Shown here: in pieces, positions 54,340 to 62,536 of the stretch
Position numbering within the stretch: the stretch's first letter is position 1
How the letters are laid out: every line of letters begins with the position of its first letter
DNA from: JANQQJ01 sp046290575
GTDB lineage: Bacteria > Pseudomonadota > Alphaproteobacteria > SMXS01
Reading direction: 5' to 3'
Length of the DNA: 64,000 nt
Assembly (NCBI GenBank): GCA_046290575.1
Contig: JBKAGX010000005.1
Span: forward strand, 124,001 to 188,000
Position numbers and translations under genes: made by a program
The notes under the pieces: model-generated
Told to the model about the DNA's origin: nothing
The model's database searches: none
Seen by the model: the letters and a program-made list of their open reading frames with translations, nothing else

Positions 54340-56757
54340 ATGGCTCGGCTTTTTATGACCGCTACAGCGGTTACATTCCTATTTTCATATAACACGACAT
54401 TCGCACAGGATGGTGGCGCGGCGACACCAGAGGCGGCTCAACAATCGCAAGGGCGTCAGCTTGAAACGTTGACGACCACATCACGCAAGCGGACAGAAGA
54501 AGCGCAATCGGTGCCGATCGCACAGTCGACGTTTAGCGAGACTTTCATCGAAGAGAAGCTCGAAACCGACCTTGCCGATATTGGCAAATATGCGCCCAAT
54601 GTCGATCTTGCTGGGATCAACTTCACCGGGTCAGGCCTGTCTGCCAGCATTCGCGGCATCAGCTTTGCCGATTTGGAAAAGACATTCGAGCCGTCCGTTG
54701 GCGTTGCCGTTGACGGCGTGTTTCTGGGTTCCAACTCCGGCGTTCTGATCGACATGTTCGATATTGAGTCGATTGAAATCCTGCGTGGACCGCAGGGCAC
54801 CTTGTTCGGGCGCAATACGATTGGTGGTGTTATCAACATTCGCCGTACGAAGCCGACAGGCGAGTTTGGTGCCAAGCTTGGCTTCCGGTATGGCAGCTTT
54901 AACCGGCAGGATTACAAGCTCGTCATCAACGCGCCGATCGTGCAGGACAAACTGGCCATCAAAGTGGCCGGGTTTATCAAGAAGGACAAGCAGTTCACCC
55001 GCAGTATCTTTGATTCGACGACGTCTGACGGCGTTACCTTCGAAGGCGGGTCGCGGCGCGATGGCCAGGATATCCAGTCGTTCAACACGGCGGTCCTCTT
55101 CACGCCGAACGAGGATCTGGAGATCCTGTTCACTTTCGATCACTACAACAACAATTCGCTGTATGAGAGCCCGGTCGATCTGACGGCACCGCAGGCGGCG
55201 TTGGGCGGCGCGCCAACTTTCTGCGACTTATTTGGCTTCCCAACCGGGTTTGGGCCGGCTGGCTGTTTCTCGTCCTCCTTGACCATCGCCCAGAACAACG
55301 GCTTCAAGATTGATTTTGCCCCGCCTGACATTCCTTTTGTCAGCAAGATCAAGAGCAACTTCTATTCGCTGGAAATCAACTGGGATGTCGGTGACTACAC
55401 TATTACGGCAATCACCGGGTACAAGGAGCAGACGGAGCTTCTCGATGAGGAGAACACAGGGTCACCGTTCGCTGGCTTGCCGGTTGCTCCGGGTGTTGTG
55501 CTGGGCGCGTCGACGGGTCTTGCACGGGCGATCCGTGATCAGGACTTTGAGCAGTTCTCGCAGGAAATCCGCATTGCATCGAACCTGTCCGGACCGTTCA
55601 ATTTCGTCGCTGGTGCTTACTACTACCACTCGGACTATGTTCTGGAGCCGGGCGCCTTCGCGGTCTTTGGCGGCCTGGCACAGCGGTTTGTCGCCGAGCA
55701 GGATGCAGATGCTTATGCGATTTTTGCAGAAGGCACATATGACATCACCGATCGTCTGCGCTTTACCGGCGGCATTCGGATGACGTGGGAAGAGAAGGTC
55801 TTCTATAATGACAATCTCGCCGTGAACAACGCGCCTTTCGTCTTCCCGGACAGTCTGACAGCCGAGTTCCCGTCATTGCCCGGCTGGCCGCTGACGGTCA
55901 GTGAAAAATGGTCGGAGCCGACCTGGCGTGCGGGCCTCGACTATCAGGTCACGGATGATGCCCTGGTCTATTTCAGCTATTCGCGGGGCTTCCGCTCCGG
56001 TGGGTTCAACGGTCGTTGCGCGTCTTTCTCTGCCTGCGTAACCCCCTATGATCCGGAGACCGTGGACAATTTCGAGATCGGCCTGAAATCTGACTGGTTC
56101 GACAACACACTCCGTTTCAACGTCGCGGCCTTCTACACCAACTATAAGGACAAGCAGGAAGAGGTCATAACCCCATCACCCGATGGTTTGGCGACTGAAA
56201 CGACCGTCCAGAACGCGGCCAGCGTTGACCTGAAGGGCTTTGAGATCGAGTTGCAGGCACTGCCAACGGATTGGTTGAACCTTTATGGGTCGCTTGGCTT
56301 CCTTGATGCAGATTACAAAGAGTATGTAATCTTTGATGCGGACATCGGCGATTTCATCGACGTCAGCGATATTGCCACCTTGCGCCGGGCGCCCAAATGG
56401 AGCGTGAACGTAGGTGCGGACTTCATCTTTACCGTTGGTAATGGCGGTGAGCTGACATTCAATGTGAACTACGCCTGGTCAGACGAGTTCAGTACGTCGC
56501 CCTTTGAGGATCAGTTCGGACCGCTGAATGGTTTGGCGCCGCGGAATGTGATTACCTCCTACGGCCGCACGGACTTCGCCGTCTCCTATCGCGGCGGGCT
56601 TGGAGATGGGACTGCGGATTACCGCGTTTCGGTCTTTGTCAAAGATGCCTTCCACGGCTCGGGTCGGTTGGGTGCGACGCTCGACGCAGGTCCGTTCTAC
56701 TTCGGTGTTCCCACTCCGGGCCGGATTTGGGGATTTGAACTCGATATCGAAATCTAG
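54340..56757 (+). CDS. TonB-dependent outer-membrane receptor
   Basis: An 805-residue outer-membrane active transporter. From the ATG at 54340 (GGGGAG six bases upstream) it has a signal peptide MARLFMTATAVTFLFSYNTTFA, a plug domain (SVPIAQSTFSETFIEEKL, then GISFADLEKTFEPSVGVAVDGVFLG and LRGPQGTLFGRNTIGGVINI), and a 22-strand barrel ending WGFELDIEI. The plug resembles receptors for large hydrophobic substrates in sphingomonad-like bacteria. Its genes downstream (oxidase-fold protein and carotenoid-type oxygenase) suggest uptake of an alkene-containing aromatic or terpenoid. Siderophore transport cannot be excluded. Confidence 0.92.
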   Translation: MARLFMTATAVTFLFSYNTTFAQDGGAATPEAAQQSQGRQLETLTTTSRKRTEEAQSVPIAQSTFSETFIEEKLETDLADIGKYAPNVDLAGINFTGSGLSASIRGISFADLEKTFEPSVGVAVDGVFLGSNSGVLIDMFDIESIEILRGPQGTLFGRNTIGGVINIRRTKPTGEFGAKLGFRYGSFNRQDYKLVINAPIVQDKLAIKVAGFIKKDKQFTRSIFDSTTSDGVTFEGGSRRDGQDIQSFNTAVLFTPNEDLEILFTFDHYNNNSLYESPVDLTAPQAALGGAPTFCDLFGFPTGFGPAGCFSSSLTIAQNNGFKIDFAPPDIPFVSKIKSNFYSLEINWDVGDYTITAITGYKEQTELLDEENTGSPFAGLPVAPGVVLGASTGLARAIRDQDFEQFSQEIRIASNLSGPFNFVAGAYYYHSDYVLEPGAFAVFGGLAQRFVAEQDADAYAIFAEGTYDITDRLRFTGGIRMTWEEKVFYNDNLAVNNAPFVFPDSLTAEFPSLPGWPLTVSEKWSEPTWRAGLDYQVTDDALVYFSYSRGFRSGGFNGRCASFSACVTPYDPETVDNFEIGLKSDWFDNTLRFNVAAFYTNYKDKQEEVITPSPDGLATETTVQNAASVDLKGFEIELQALPTDWLNLYGSLGFLDADYKEYVIFDADIGDFIDVSDIATLRRAPKWSVNVGADFIFTVGNGGELTFNVNYAWSDEFSTSPFEDQFGPLNGLAPRNVITSYGRTDFAVSYRGGLGDGTADYRVSVFVKDAFHGSGRLGATLDAGPFYFGVPTPGRIWGFELDIEI

Positions 56758-56793
56758 ATCCAGGGCCGATCGTCCAAAAAAAAGGAATCTCTC

Positions 56794-57354
56794 ATGAGTG
56801 AAGAAAAAAACTACGACGATGTCTCGCAATACAAGCTCGATCCGGAGCGGACGGAAGAACTGCTCCGCACCGGTGGAGAGTGCACCTTCATCTGGGCCAA
56901 TAAAGCCGGCCACCCAATAGGTGTGATCATGGCCTATGTCTACAAGGACGGGAAAATCTGGCTGACATCGGCGAGACAACGGGTCCGCGTCCCCGCCATC
57001 CGCCGCGACGGGCGCAGCTCAATCGTGATCACGTCCAAGGGTACGGCCATGGGCGGGGGCAAGACTGTCACCCTGAAGGGCCACACCATCATTCATGACG
57101 ACAATCCCGAGGTCAAAGCCTGGTACTATCCCATGTTGGCGATGGGTGTTGCCGGTCGCGAGGGTGATGACGGGAATGAATTCTCCAGCGGCCTTATCCC
57201 GGATCTGTTCGTGAAGTTCCTCGATACGCCGGACCGCGTGATCATGGAATTCACGCCGGAAATGATGATCCCGTTCGATGGCGACAAGATGGCCCAAGGG
57301 ACGGCTGAAGCCTACGCCAAGTTCGCGGCGGAGGCGGCAGCAGAAAACGAGTAG
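56794..57354 (+). CDS. Pyridoxamine 5'-phosphate oxidase-fold protein
   Basis: A 186-residue protein with the split-barrel flavin-binding fold: NKAGHPIGVIMAYVYKDGKIWLTSARQRVRVPAIRRDGR (shown in pieces), the arginine-rich cofactor segment RVRVPAIRRD and SSIVITSKGTAMGGGKTVTL. Relatives bind FMN, F420 or haem. It begins 36 bases after the TonB receptor on the same strand, and a terminator follows, so the two form one operon. The substrate is unknown. Confidence 0.8.
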   Translation: MSEEKNYDDVSQYKLDPERTEELLRTGGECTFIWANKAGHPIGVIMAYVYKDGKIWLTSARQRVRVPAIRRDGRSSIVITSKGTAMGGGKTVTLKGHTIIHDDNPEVKAWYYPMLAMGVAGREGDDGNEFSSGLIPDLFVKFLDTPDRVIMEFTPEMMIPFDGDKMAQGTAEAYAKFAAEAAAENE

Positions 57355-57380
57355 ATTCCGGGATTAAGGGGAATAAAAAA

Positions 57381-57408
57381 GGGCCGCTTTTCAGCGGCCC
57401 TTTTCGTT
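57381..57408 (+). terminator. Intrinsic terminator after the receptor operon
   Basis: GGGCCGCT (57381-57388) and AGCGGCCC (57393-57400) make a perfect 8-base stem with loop TTTC, followed by TTTTCGTT; A-rich bases precede it, so it also works for the opposite strand. Confidence 0.88.
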
Positions 57409-57552
57409 CTAGCCCCCTGGATCATCATCCGGTTAGTTAGAATCGCTTCGCGATACGACTGACCGGACAAAGATGATCCAGACACAAAAAAAGTTAGAGT
57501 GGGATCGGACGGAAAACCGGCATCCACTTTTCCTGATCCCACTCTGGACGTC

Positions 57553-58977
57553 TTACGCGTCGGGCGCCCAGCCCGCATGGAAGCCGAACGGAACCCGTGA
57601 CGGAATCTTGATCCGCGCGACGGGATCGGCTTCGAAGTTCTGCGCATCAATGATCACGCATTCGCTCTGCTGTTCGTTCTCGTCCCAGACGAACAGCACG
57701 ACATAGCCATCGTCTTCCGCCGTGGCGCCATGGCGCTTGGCGAAGACACCTTCACCGCCCCAGCGGCCCGCACCCAGCTCATGGACCTGAACCGTTTCGG
57801 ACTCATTGTCATATTTGAGTTCGGCGTTGAACTTGGCGCCATTGTCCAGATCGAAACGTGACGCATAGATGTAGCGCGTCTTGCGGCCCATCAGATCGTC
57901 GTTGATCCGTGTGAAGTCGCAGTGATGCACATCGTTCAGATAGCGCTCGCTGGATTCACCCGTTTTCATGTTCAGGCGCCACTCATAAAGCTTGCCCATT
58001 TCATCCGGGTCGACCACGCCTTCGCGCGCATTTTCTGTCGCTGAAGCCACGTTGGATTTCAGCGACCGGCTGGCCTGGACGACGATTTCATCGCCTTCTT
58101 CCCAGGCGTTGGCCACGTGGAAGCACATTGAGGTGTCGACGTCGAACCACTTGACGTCCTCGTCGCTACCCATGCGCGGCACCACGCCCAGACGGGTGCC
58201 GTTTTCCGGCTCCCAATCCAGCATCAGGCCGCCTTCCATGGCGCGCTGGAAGTCGAAGGTGATCGGCGTATCGAGGAAAATCGTGTGATTTTCGGTGATC
58301 GCGCAATCATGCATCATGATGCCCTTGGGCATGGTGATCGGCGCGGTGTGGACGATCTCGCCTTCCGGATTGATGACGCTATAGGTCAGATAGGGTGGCA
58401 TCGGCGAATAGCCGAAAGTGATCATTTCACCGGTCACTGCATCGACCTTCGGATGCGCGGTGAACGGGTGGGTCAGCTTTCCGTTAAAGTCGTGCTCGCC
58501 AACGGTCTCCAGGCTAGGCAGCTTCATCTCATGCGGCGGGGCCGCTTCCATCAGCGCATAGAGCGTTTTGTTGTGATAGACCATCGCCGTATTGGCGGTG
58601 TTTTTCATCATGCCTTCTTCGGGCGGCGCAACGCCTTTGACCATGTCGGCCATGGATGCCATGCCCTTCCAGATCCAGGTGCCCTTTTCACGCTCCAAGC
58701 GCAGGCCTTCCGTATCGACGAATTTGTTGCGATAGGTCGCTTTGCCGTCCTTGATTTCGACGCCGTGGATCATCCCGTCACCATCGAAGATGTGATAGGT
58801 CGCGACATCGGGCACATAGACCGGGTTCGGGCCGATGCGCAGGAAATTCCCGCTGATATCCTTTGGGATCTCCCCGATCACTTCCATGTCTTCCCAGACA
58901 TGCTCGTCCATCACCGGCGCGTAATTGCCGCTGAGATATGGATTAAACTCTTCTTCCGTCTTCATTTGTGTCGACAT
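57553..58977 (-). CDS. Carotenoid/lignostilbene cleavage oxygenase family protein
   Basis: A 474-residue non-haem iron oxygenase of the RPE65/CCD family, which cleaves conjugated double bonds. The four iron-binding histidines are visible at His175 (FTAHPKVD), His223 (GIMMHDCAI), His287 (MCFHVANAW) and His467 (PFGFHAGW). The N-terminal FLRIGPNPVYVPDVATYHIF and FDGDGMIHGVEI are family marks. There is no signal peptide. It is in convergent position to the TonB receptor operon. Whether it cleaves carotenoids, stilbenes or phenylpropenes cannot be read; the neighbouring receptor leans to an imported substrate. Confidence 0.92.
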   Translation of the reverse strand: MSTQMKTEEEFNPYLSGNYAPVMDEHVWEDMEVIGEIPKDISGNFLRIGPNPVYVPDVATYHIFDGDGMIHGVEIKDGKATYRNKFVDTEGLRLEREKGTWIWKGMASMADMVKGVAPPEEGMMKNTANTAMVYHNKTLYALMEAAPPHEMKLPSLETVGEHDFNGKLTHPFTAHPKVDAVTGEMITFGYSPMPPYLTYSVINPEGEIVHTAPITMPKGIMMHDCAITENHTIFLDTPITFDFQRAMEGGLMLDWEPENGTRLGVVPRMGSDEDVKWFDVDTSMCFHVANAWEEGDEIVVQASRSLKSNVASATENAREGVVDPDEMGKLYEWRLNMKTGESSERYLNDVHHCDFTRINDDLMGRKTRYIYASRFDLDNGAKFNAELKYDNESETVQVHELGAGRWGGEGVFAKRHGATAEDDGYVVLFVWDENEQQSECVIIDAQNFEADPVARIKIPSRVPFGFHAGWAPDA

Positions 58978-59064
58978 GATATTCTTCCTCTGACTAAAGA
59001 TTGCTTACACTGTAAACGACCCTGTCTGAGTCGGCAATCAGAGTTCGATTGTGGCCGATCGAAT

Positions 59065-60060
59065 TCAGACCTTGATCACCAGCTTGCCGAAATTCTCTCC
59101 TGTAAAGAGTTTGGTGAAGGCGGTCGGAGCGTTTTCCAACCCGTCGACGATAGTCTCGCGGTATTTCAGTTTTCCGTCGCGCAGCCACTCCGCCGCCTGT
59201 GCGATGTAAGGTTCGATTTCGTCCATATGGTCCCGGACGCTGAAGCCGCGCATGGTTAGCCGCTTGGTGATGAAGTCCGCAATGCTGGGTATGGCTGGTT
59301 CAGGTTTGGCGCGGTTGTATTGCGAGATCGCACCGCAGATCACCAACCGTCCTCCTGATGCCATATTGCGGAATACGGCGTCGAAAACCCGTCCGCCGAC
59401 ATTCTCAAAGTCGATGTCGATGCCATTGGGGCAGACTGCCGCGATTGAGGCAGTTAAGTCATCGGCAGTTTTGTAGTTTATTCCTGCGTCGAATCCGAGT
59501 TCGTCGCGAACATAATCGACTTTCGCATCGCTGCCGGCGCAGCCGACCACCCGCAATCCGTTGATCTTGCCGATCTGGCCTGCGACTGATCCCACTGCGC
59601 CAGACGCCGCGGAGACGAACAGCGTTTCCCCTGCTTGCATGCTCGCATAATGCCGCAGTCCGGCCTGCGCCGTGAGGCCGGTAAATCCAAGCACGCTCAA
59701 ATAAGCGGGCAGGGGGGCAATCAAGGGGTCCACATGCCGCGCGGCGTCGCCTACCACGGTCGAATGGGATTCCCATCTGCCCATTGCAAAGACCGTATCG
59801 CCCTCCTTGAATCTTGGATCGCGCGAGGCGGCAACCCTTCCCACCACGCGGCCTTCAATCGGGTGGCCAAGGTTTTGACCTGCGGACGGGCCCAGCATGT
59901 GCATCCGCATATAGGGGTCGAGAGACAGATAGTGATTGGCAATGACGACCTGACCGTCCTCAGGCACCGGCACCGCTACTTCCCTTACCTCAAATGAACT
60001 GGCGGCGATGGGGCCGTCAGGGCGCTTTGTATAAACAACCTGTTTAGCGGTATTCGACAA
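59065..60060 (-). CDS. Medium-chain NADP-dependent oxidoreductase (alkenal/prostaglandin reductase type)
   Basis: A 331-residue zinc-independent MDR enzyme. The cofactor motif AASGAVGSVAGQIGKINGLRVVG and IDIDFENVGGRVFDAVFRNM match the leukotriene B4 12-hydroxydehydrogenase/CurA group that reduces the double bond of alpha,beta-unsaturated carbonyls. It lies upstream of the oxygenase on the same strand (87-base gap), and such enals would be plausible products of the cleavage, which is inference. The zinc-ligand cysteines of alcohol dehydrogenase are missing. The start ATG at 60060 gives MSNTAKQVVYTKRPDG, typical of the group. Confidence 0.92.
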   Translation of the reverse strand: MSNTAKQVVYTKRPDGPIAASSFEVREVAVPVPEDGQVVIANHYLSLDPYMRMHMLGPSAGQNLGHPIEGRVVGRVAASRDPRFKEGDTVFAMGRWESHSTVVGDAARHVDPLIAPLPAYLSVLGFTGLTAQAGLRHYASMQAGETLFVSAASGAVGSVAGQIGKINGLRVVGCAGSDAKVDYVRDELGFDAGINYKTADDLTASIAAVCPNGIDIDFENVGGRVFDAVFRNMASGGRLVICGAISQYNRAKPEPAIPSIADFITKRLTMRGFSVRDHMDEIEPYIAQAAEWLRDGKLKYRETIVDGLENAPTAFTKLFTGENFGKLVIKV

Positions 60061-60120
60061 TCTTTCCTCCCGGCTTTTGTCTGGCTATCCTATCATCCCC
60101 ATCGAAAATGAGAGTGTGAC

Positions 60121-60369
60121 ATGCGCGTAATAAGTTGGATTGGTGCTTTGGCCATTACTGCTGCAGTCTCCGCCTGTGATCAGCAGGAAGACATCGAAGG
60201 CACGTTCGAGCGCGCCGGAAAACAGGTCGATGAAGCGGTTGAGCAAGCCGCTGAAGAACTGAAAGAAACCGGGGAACAGCTTGAAGAGGCTGCGCGCGAA
60301 GCCGGTAAGGCCACGGGCCAGGCGCTCCAGGACGCGGGCGAAAAGATCGAGGAAATGTCCGAGGAGTAA
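60121..60369 (+). CDS. Small coiled-coil lipoprotein
   Basis: An 82-residue predicted lipoprotein. The signal peptide MRVISWIGALAITAAVSAC has a lipobox AVSAC, giving Cys19 as the lipidated residue. The mature part is almost entirely a charged amphipathic helix, rich in Ala, Glu, Gln and Lys with heptad spacing (FERAGKQVDEAVEQAAEEL, then QLEEAAREAGKATGQAL), similar to YtxH/LEA-like stress proteins. Function unknown. It has its own divergent start with the MDR gene. Confidence 0.8.
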   Translation: MRVISWIGALAITAAVSACDQQEDIEGTFERAGKQVDEAVEQAAEELKETGEQLEEAAREAGKATGQALQDAGEKIEEMSEE

Positions 60370-60372
60370 AGC

Positions 60373-60666
60373 CTACCCTGCGCCTTCGGCAATGAAGATC
60401 TCTCCGTCGGCGCCGGTCTGACGCAACGCGATCATTTCCCTGTATTCGGGGTCGTTGTACCAGGCTTCCGCGGCGGCGCGGGTCGGGAATTCGAGAACAA
60501 CAAGGCCATTCGGGGGTTCGCCTGAGCCCTCCAGCCGTTCGAAATCAGCGCCGGCGACTATGTATTTTCCGCCATGCTTGGCAACCAGTGCCTGTGTCTT
60601 CGGTTGGTACTCTGCAAGCCAGTCGGTGTTCTTGATGGTCAGTCTGCCGATCATGTATGCGGGCAT
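60373..60666 (-). CDS. DUF1330 protein
   Basis: A 97-residue dimeric alpha-beta barrel-type protein. MPAYMIGRLTIKNTDWLAEY, FERLEGSGEPPNGLVVLEFP and AAAEAWYNDPEYREMIALR match DUF1330. The family has the ferredoxin-like fold of small monooxygenase-like proteins but no proven role. GGGAGC eight bases upstream supports the start. It converges on the small lipoprotein gene with a 3-base gap. Confidence 0.9.
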   Translation of the reverse strand: MPAYMIGRLTIKNTDWLAEYQPKTQALVAKHGGKYIVAGADFERLEGSGEPPNGLVVLEFPTRAAAEAWYNDPEYREMIALRQTGADGEIFIAEGAG

Positions 60667-60701
60667 TGTTCTTGCTCCCTAAGACGCCGATTGCTCCAAG
60701 C

Positions 60702-60944
60702 TTATGCGCCAGAGGGGCTCGAACCAAGCTGCATTATCGAAGGGCGTTCCCGCATTTTTTCGCGCCTAGCCTGTTCGATCCGGCAGGCCAGATAGTGTCG
60801 AGCCCAGAAATCGGCTGTGCGGCGTTCGCGACGGCTGGTTAGCTCATATCCGCAGGTCGCGGTCTTAAAGTAGCGGTCTGCAGTCCTGGTTTCTTGACGC
60901 AGGGCACGATCGGACAGATGAGTGACCCTGTTGTGATGGGTCAT
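60702..60944 (-). CDS. Hypothetical small basic protein
   Basis: About 80 residues, with many Arg and two Cys. Segments include RVTHLSDRALRQETRTADRYF and RRTADFWARHYLACRIEQARRE. I do not recognise it. Its ATG overlaps the stop of the upstream gene by one base (TGATG), which supports translation as a two-gene unit; a TTG one codon earlier is also possible. No helix-turn-helix is evident. Confidence 0.5.
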   Translation of the reverse strand: MTHHNRVTHLSDRALRQETRTADRYFKTATCGYELTSRRERRTADFWARHYLACRIEQARREKMRERPSIMQLGSSPSGA

Positions 60945-61390
60945 CAATCGGCAAGGGTCCGGGCGTTTTCCTGTAGCCGTGCAAATTCGGGCAGCGCTTC
61001 AGGCCTGATTCCGTCTGGAGAAGTCGGAATCAAATCGTTGCCCAGAAGGTCGAGCTCTTCAACAAACCAATCGGACTCGGCGCCCATGCCATAAGCCGAT
61101 TTTGCCTGGGTCAGGCAATGCTGGCAGCCGGGCAGGAACGCAAACAGCGACTCCGGGCAGCCGCCGGTTTCGGCCCACACTGTTTTGATCAGTGTCCCGC
61201 CGGACGCGATCGCGTCGCGCATGCTCTCATGAACATCATCAGGGACATTGGCTAGCCTGCAGAGACCATCAAGCGCGCGCAATACGCCAGGTGAGTCACC
61301 GTTGGCTTCCGCGGCCGTGCCCGCCTGGAGCAGCGTCGCCTGTCTGAGCAGTTTGGTGGGCTGTTGGGGGGCAGGTGGGTCTATGATCAT
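60944..61390 (-). CDS. Hypothetical protein
   Basis: A 148-residue cytosolic-looking protein with a mostly helical composition. Segments: LLRQATLLQAGTAAEANGDS, LRALDGLCRLANVPDDVHES and CPESLFAFLPGCQHCLTQAK. The CxxC-type pair (GCQHC) plus two other cysteines could bind a metal or redox-cycle; this is a guess. I do not recognise a family. It is followed by the small basic protein with a one-base overlap. Confidence 0.6.
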   Translation of the reverse strand: MIIDPPAPQQPTKLLRQATLLQAGTAAEANGDSPGVLRALDGLCRLANVPDDVHESMRDAIASGGTLIKTVWAETGGCPESLFAFLPGCQHCLTQAKSAYGMGAESDWFVEELDLLGNDLIPTSPDGIRPEALPEFARLQENARTLAD

Positions 61391-61478
61391 GGCGGCGAAG
61401 TCCCTGTGGAAAGCTGACCTGCCGACTATACAATTTTATTTGTAGTTTTTCCACTTTATTGGGAATTATCACGTAAAA

Positions 61479-61709
61479 TCAATGATGTGGCGCGCGTTCA
61501 TCGCGCCCGTAGCCGTCTTCATACCAGTGACCCGGCGCTGGTTCGGCGCCGCCTCTGGAGGACGGTTCCTGCTCGAACGTGCACTTCGATGAGCTTTTGC
61601 AGGCTCCTTTCGCGAGACCATAAGGAAATCGTTCAAGTGTATCGTTAGCTTGTTGTTGGGTGCAGCCGGCCAAAAGCACCGTAAGGGCAAAAAGGCTATT
61701 CATCTTCAT
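61479..61709 (-). CDS. Small lipoprotein
   Basis: A 76-residue predicted lipoprotein: MKMNSLFALTVLLAGC has lipobox LLAGC with lipidated Cys16. The mature part (TQQQANDTLERFPYGLAKGA, then CKSSSKCTFEQEPSSRGG) has two more cysteines and a His-rich tail (ERAPHH). No family recognised. Its start lies within the end of the XRE gene (14-base overlap), with GGAG ten bases ahead, so it is the third gene of the DUF2975-XRE unit. Confidence 0.65.
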   Translation of the reverse strand: MKMNSLFALTVLLAGCTQQQANDTLERFPYGLAKGACKSSSKCTFEQEPSSRGGAEPAPGHWYEDGYGRDERAPHH

Positions 61710-61911
61710 CGGGAACGTACTCCAGAATATCGCCGGGCTGGCAGTCGAGATAGGCGCATATTTTTGCCAGCGTTTCGAAGCGCACGCCCTTTACCTTGCC
61801 GGATTTCAGAAGGGACAGGTTGGCCTCTGTGATGCCGACATGAGCCGCCAGGTCCTTTGACTTCACCTTGCGGCGGGCCAGCATGACGTCGAGCGTGACG
61901 CGGATGGGCAT
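61696..61911 (-). CDS. XRE-family regulator (YozG-like)
   Basis: A 71-residue single-domain Cro/C1 helix-turn-helix: MPIRVTLDVMLARRKVKSKD, LAAHVGITEANLSLLKSGKV, RFETLAKICAYLDCQPGDIL. This short form is normally encoded next to DUF2975 membrane proteins, as here (13-base gap). The partner is thought to work with it in controlling a membrane or stress response, but the job is not defined. An upstream in-frame TTG at 61953 would lengthen it by 14 residues and overlap DUF2975; the ATG at 61911 gives the family N-terminus. Confidence 0.9.
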   Translation of the reverse strand: MPIRVTLDVMLARRKVKSKDLAAHVGITEANLSLLKSGKVKGVRFETLAKICAYLDCQPGDILEYVPDEDE

Positions 61912-61924
61912 CCTCTGGCGGCCG

Positions 61925-62461
61925 CTATACGATTTGGGCGTTTTCGTCGGCAATCCGCCGGCCTTCGGCCATCAAATGCGCGACGGCAAAGAACAGCCCA
62001 CCGACAAACAACATCTCCAGCTCGCCGCTGCCGAAGCGGATGGCCAGCGCTTTCTCGCCGGGTGGGTTTTGCAGGGTGAGCAGCACGCTCAGCATCGAAG
62101 AGGCGATGGGCCTCAGCAAAGCCTGAAGCAACACCATCAGTGCGAAGGTGCGGATGCAGCGAATGGTCTCGCGGGAGAAGAACTCGCCAGCCGCAAAGCG
62201 ACTGAATGCGTCTTGCAACCGCCAGAGGCCGTAAAGCAACGCACCGGCAGGAATCATGCTGATCAGAAAGCCCAGCAGCTTTGTGCCGGGTCCCATAGCG
62301 GCAGTGTCAAATACCAACCCCTGCAGTTGGGGAGCATTCGTTGCCAGCCAGTCGAACTGCCACCAGAGAACGGCAAGCAGGCAGGGGATAGCTACCATGG
62401 CCACTTGAGTTGCGAACCGGAGTGTGGTGCTTAGACGAATGAATGCCCGACGGTTAGACAT
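61925..62461 (-). CDS. DUF2975 membrane protein
   Basis: A 178-residue protein with four hydrophobic segments (ATQVAMVAIPCLLAVLWW, LLGFLISMIPAGALLYGLW, TFALMVLLQALLRPIASSM, MLFVGGLFFAVAHLMAEG) and the DUF2975 core RLQDAFSRFAAGEFFSRETI. The typical C-terminal HLMAEGRRIADENAQIV is present. It is encoded directly upstream of the YozG-like XRE regulator; the two are found together in many genomes. Function unknown. Confidence 0.88.
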   Translation of the reverse strand: MSNRRAFIRLSTTLRFATQVAMVAIPCLLAVLWWQFDWLATNAPQLQGLVFDTAAMGPGTKLLGFLISMIPAGALLYGLWRLQDAFSRFAAGEFFSRETIRCIRTFALMVLLQALLRPIASSMLSVLLTLQNPPGEKALAIRFGSGELEMLFVGGLFFAVAHLMAEGRRIADENAQIV

Positions 62462-62536
62462 GCGAAACCTATCTGTCTTACGAAATCTAATTATCGTAAA
62501 ACAGAAATAATATCGAATGAAGCCGATTGCAAGGGG

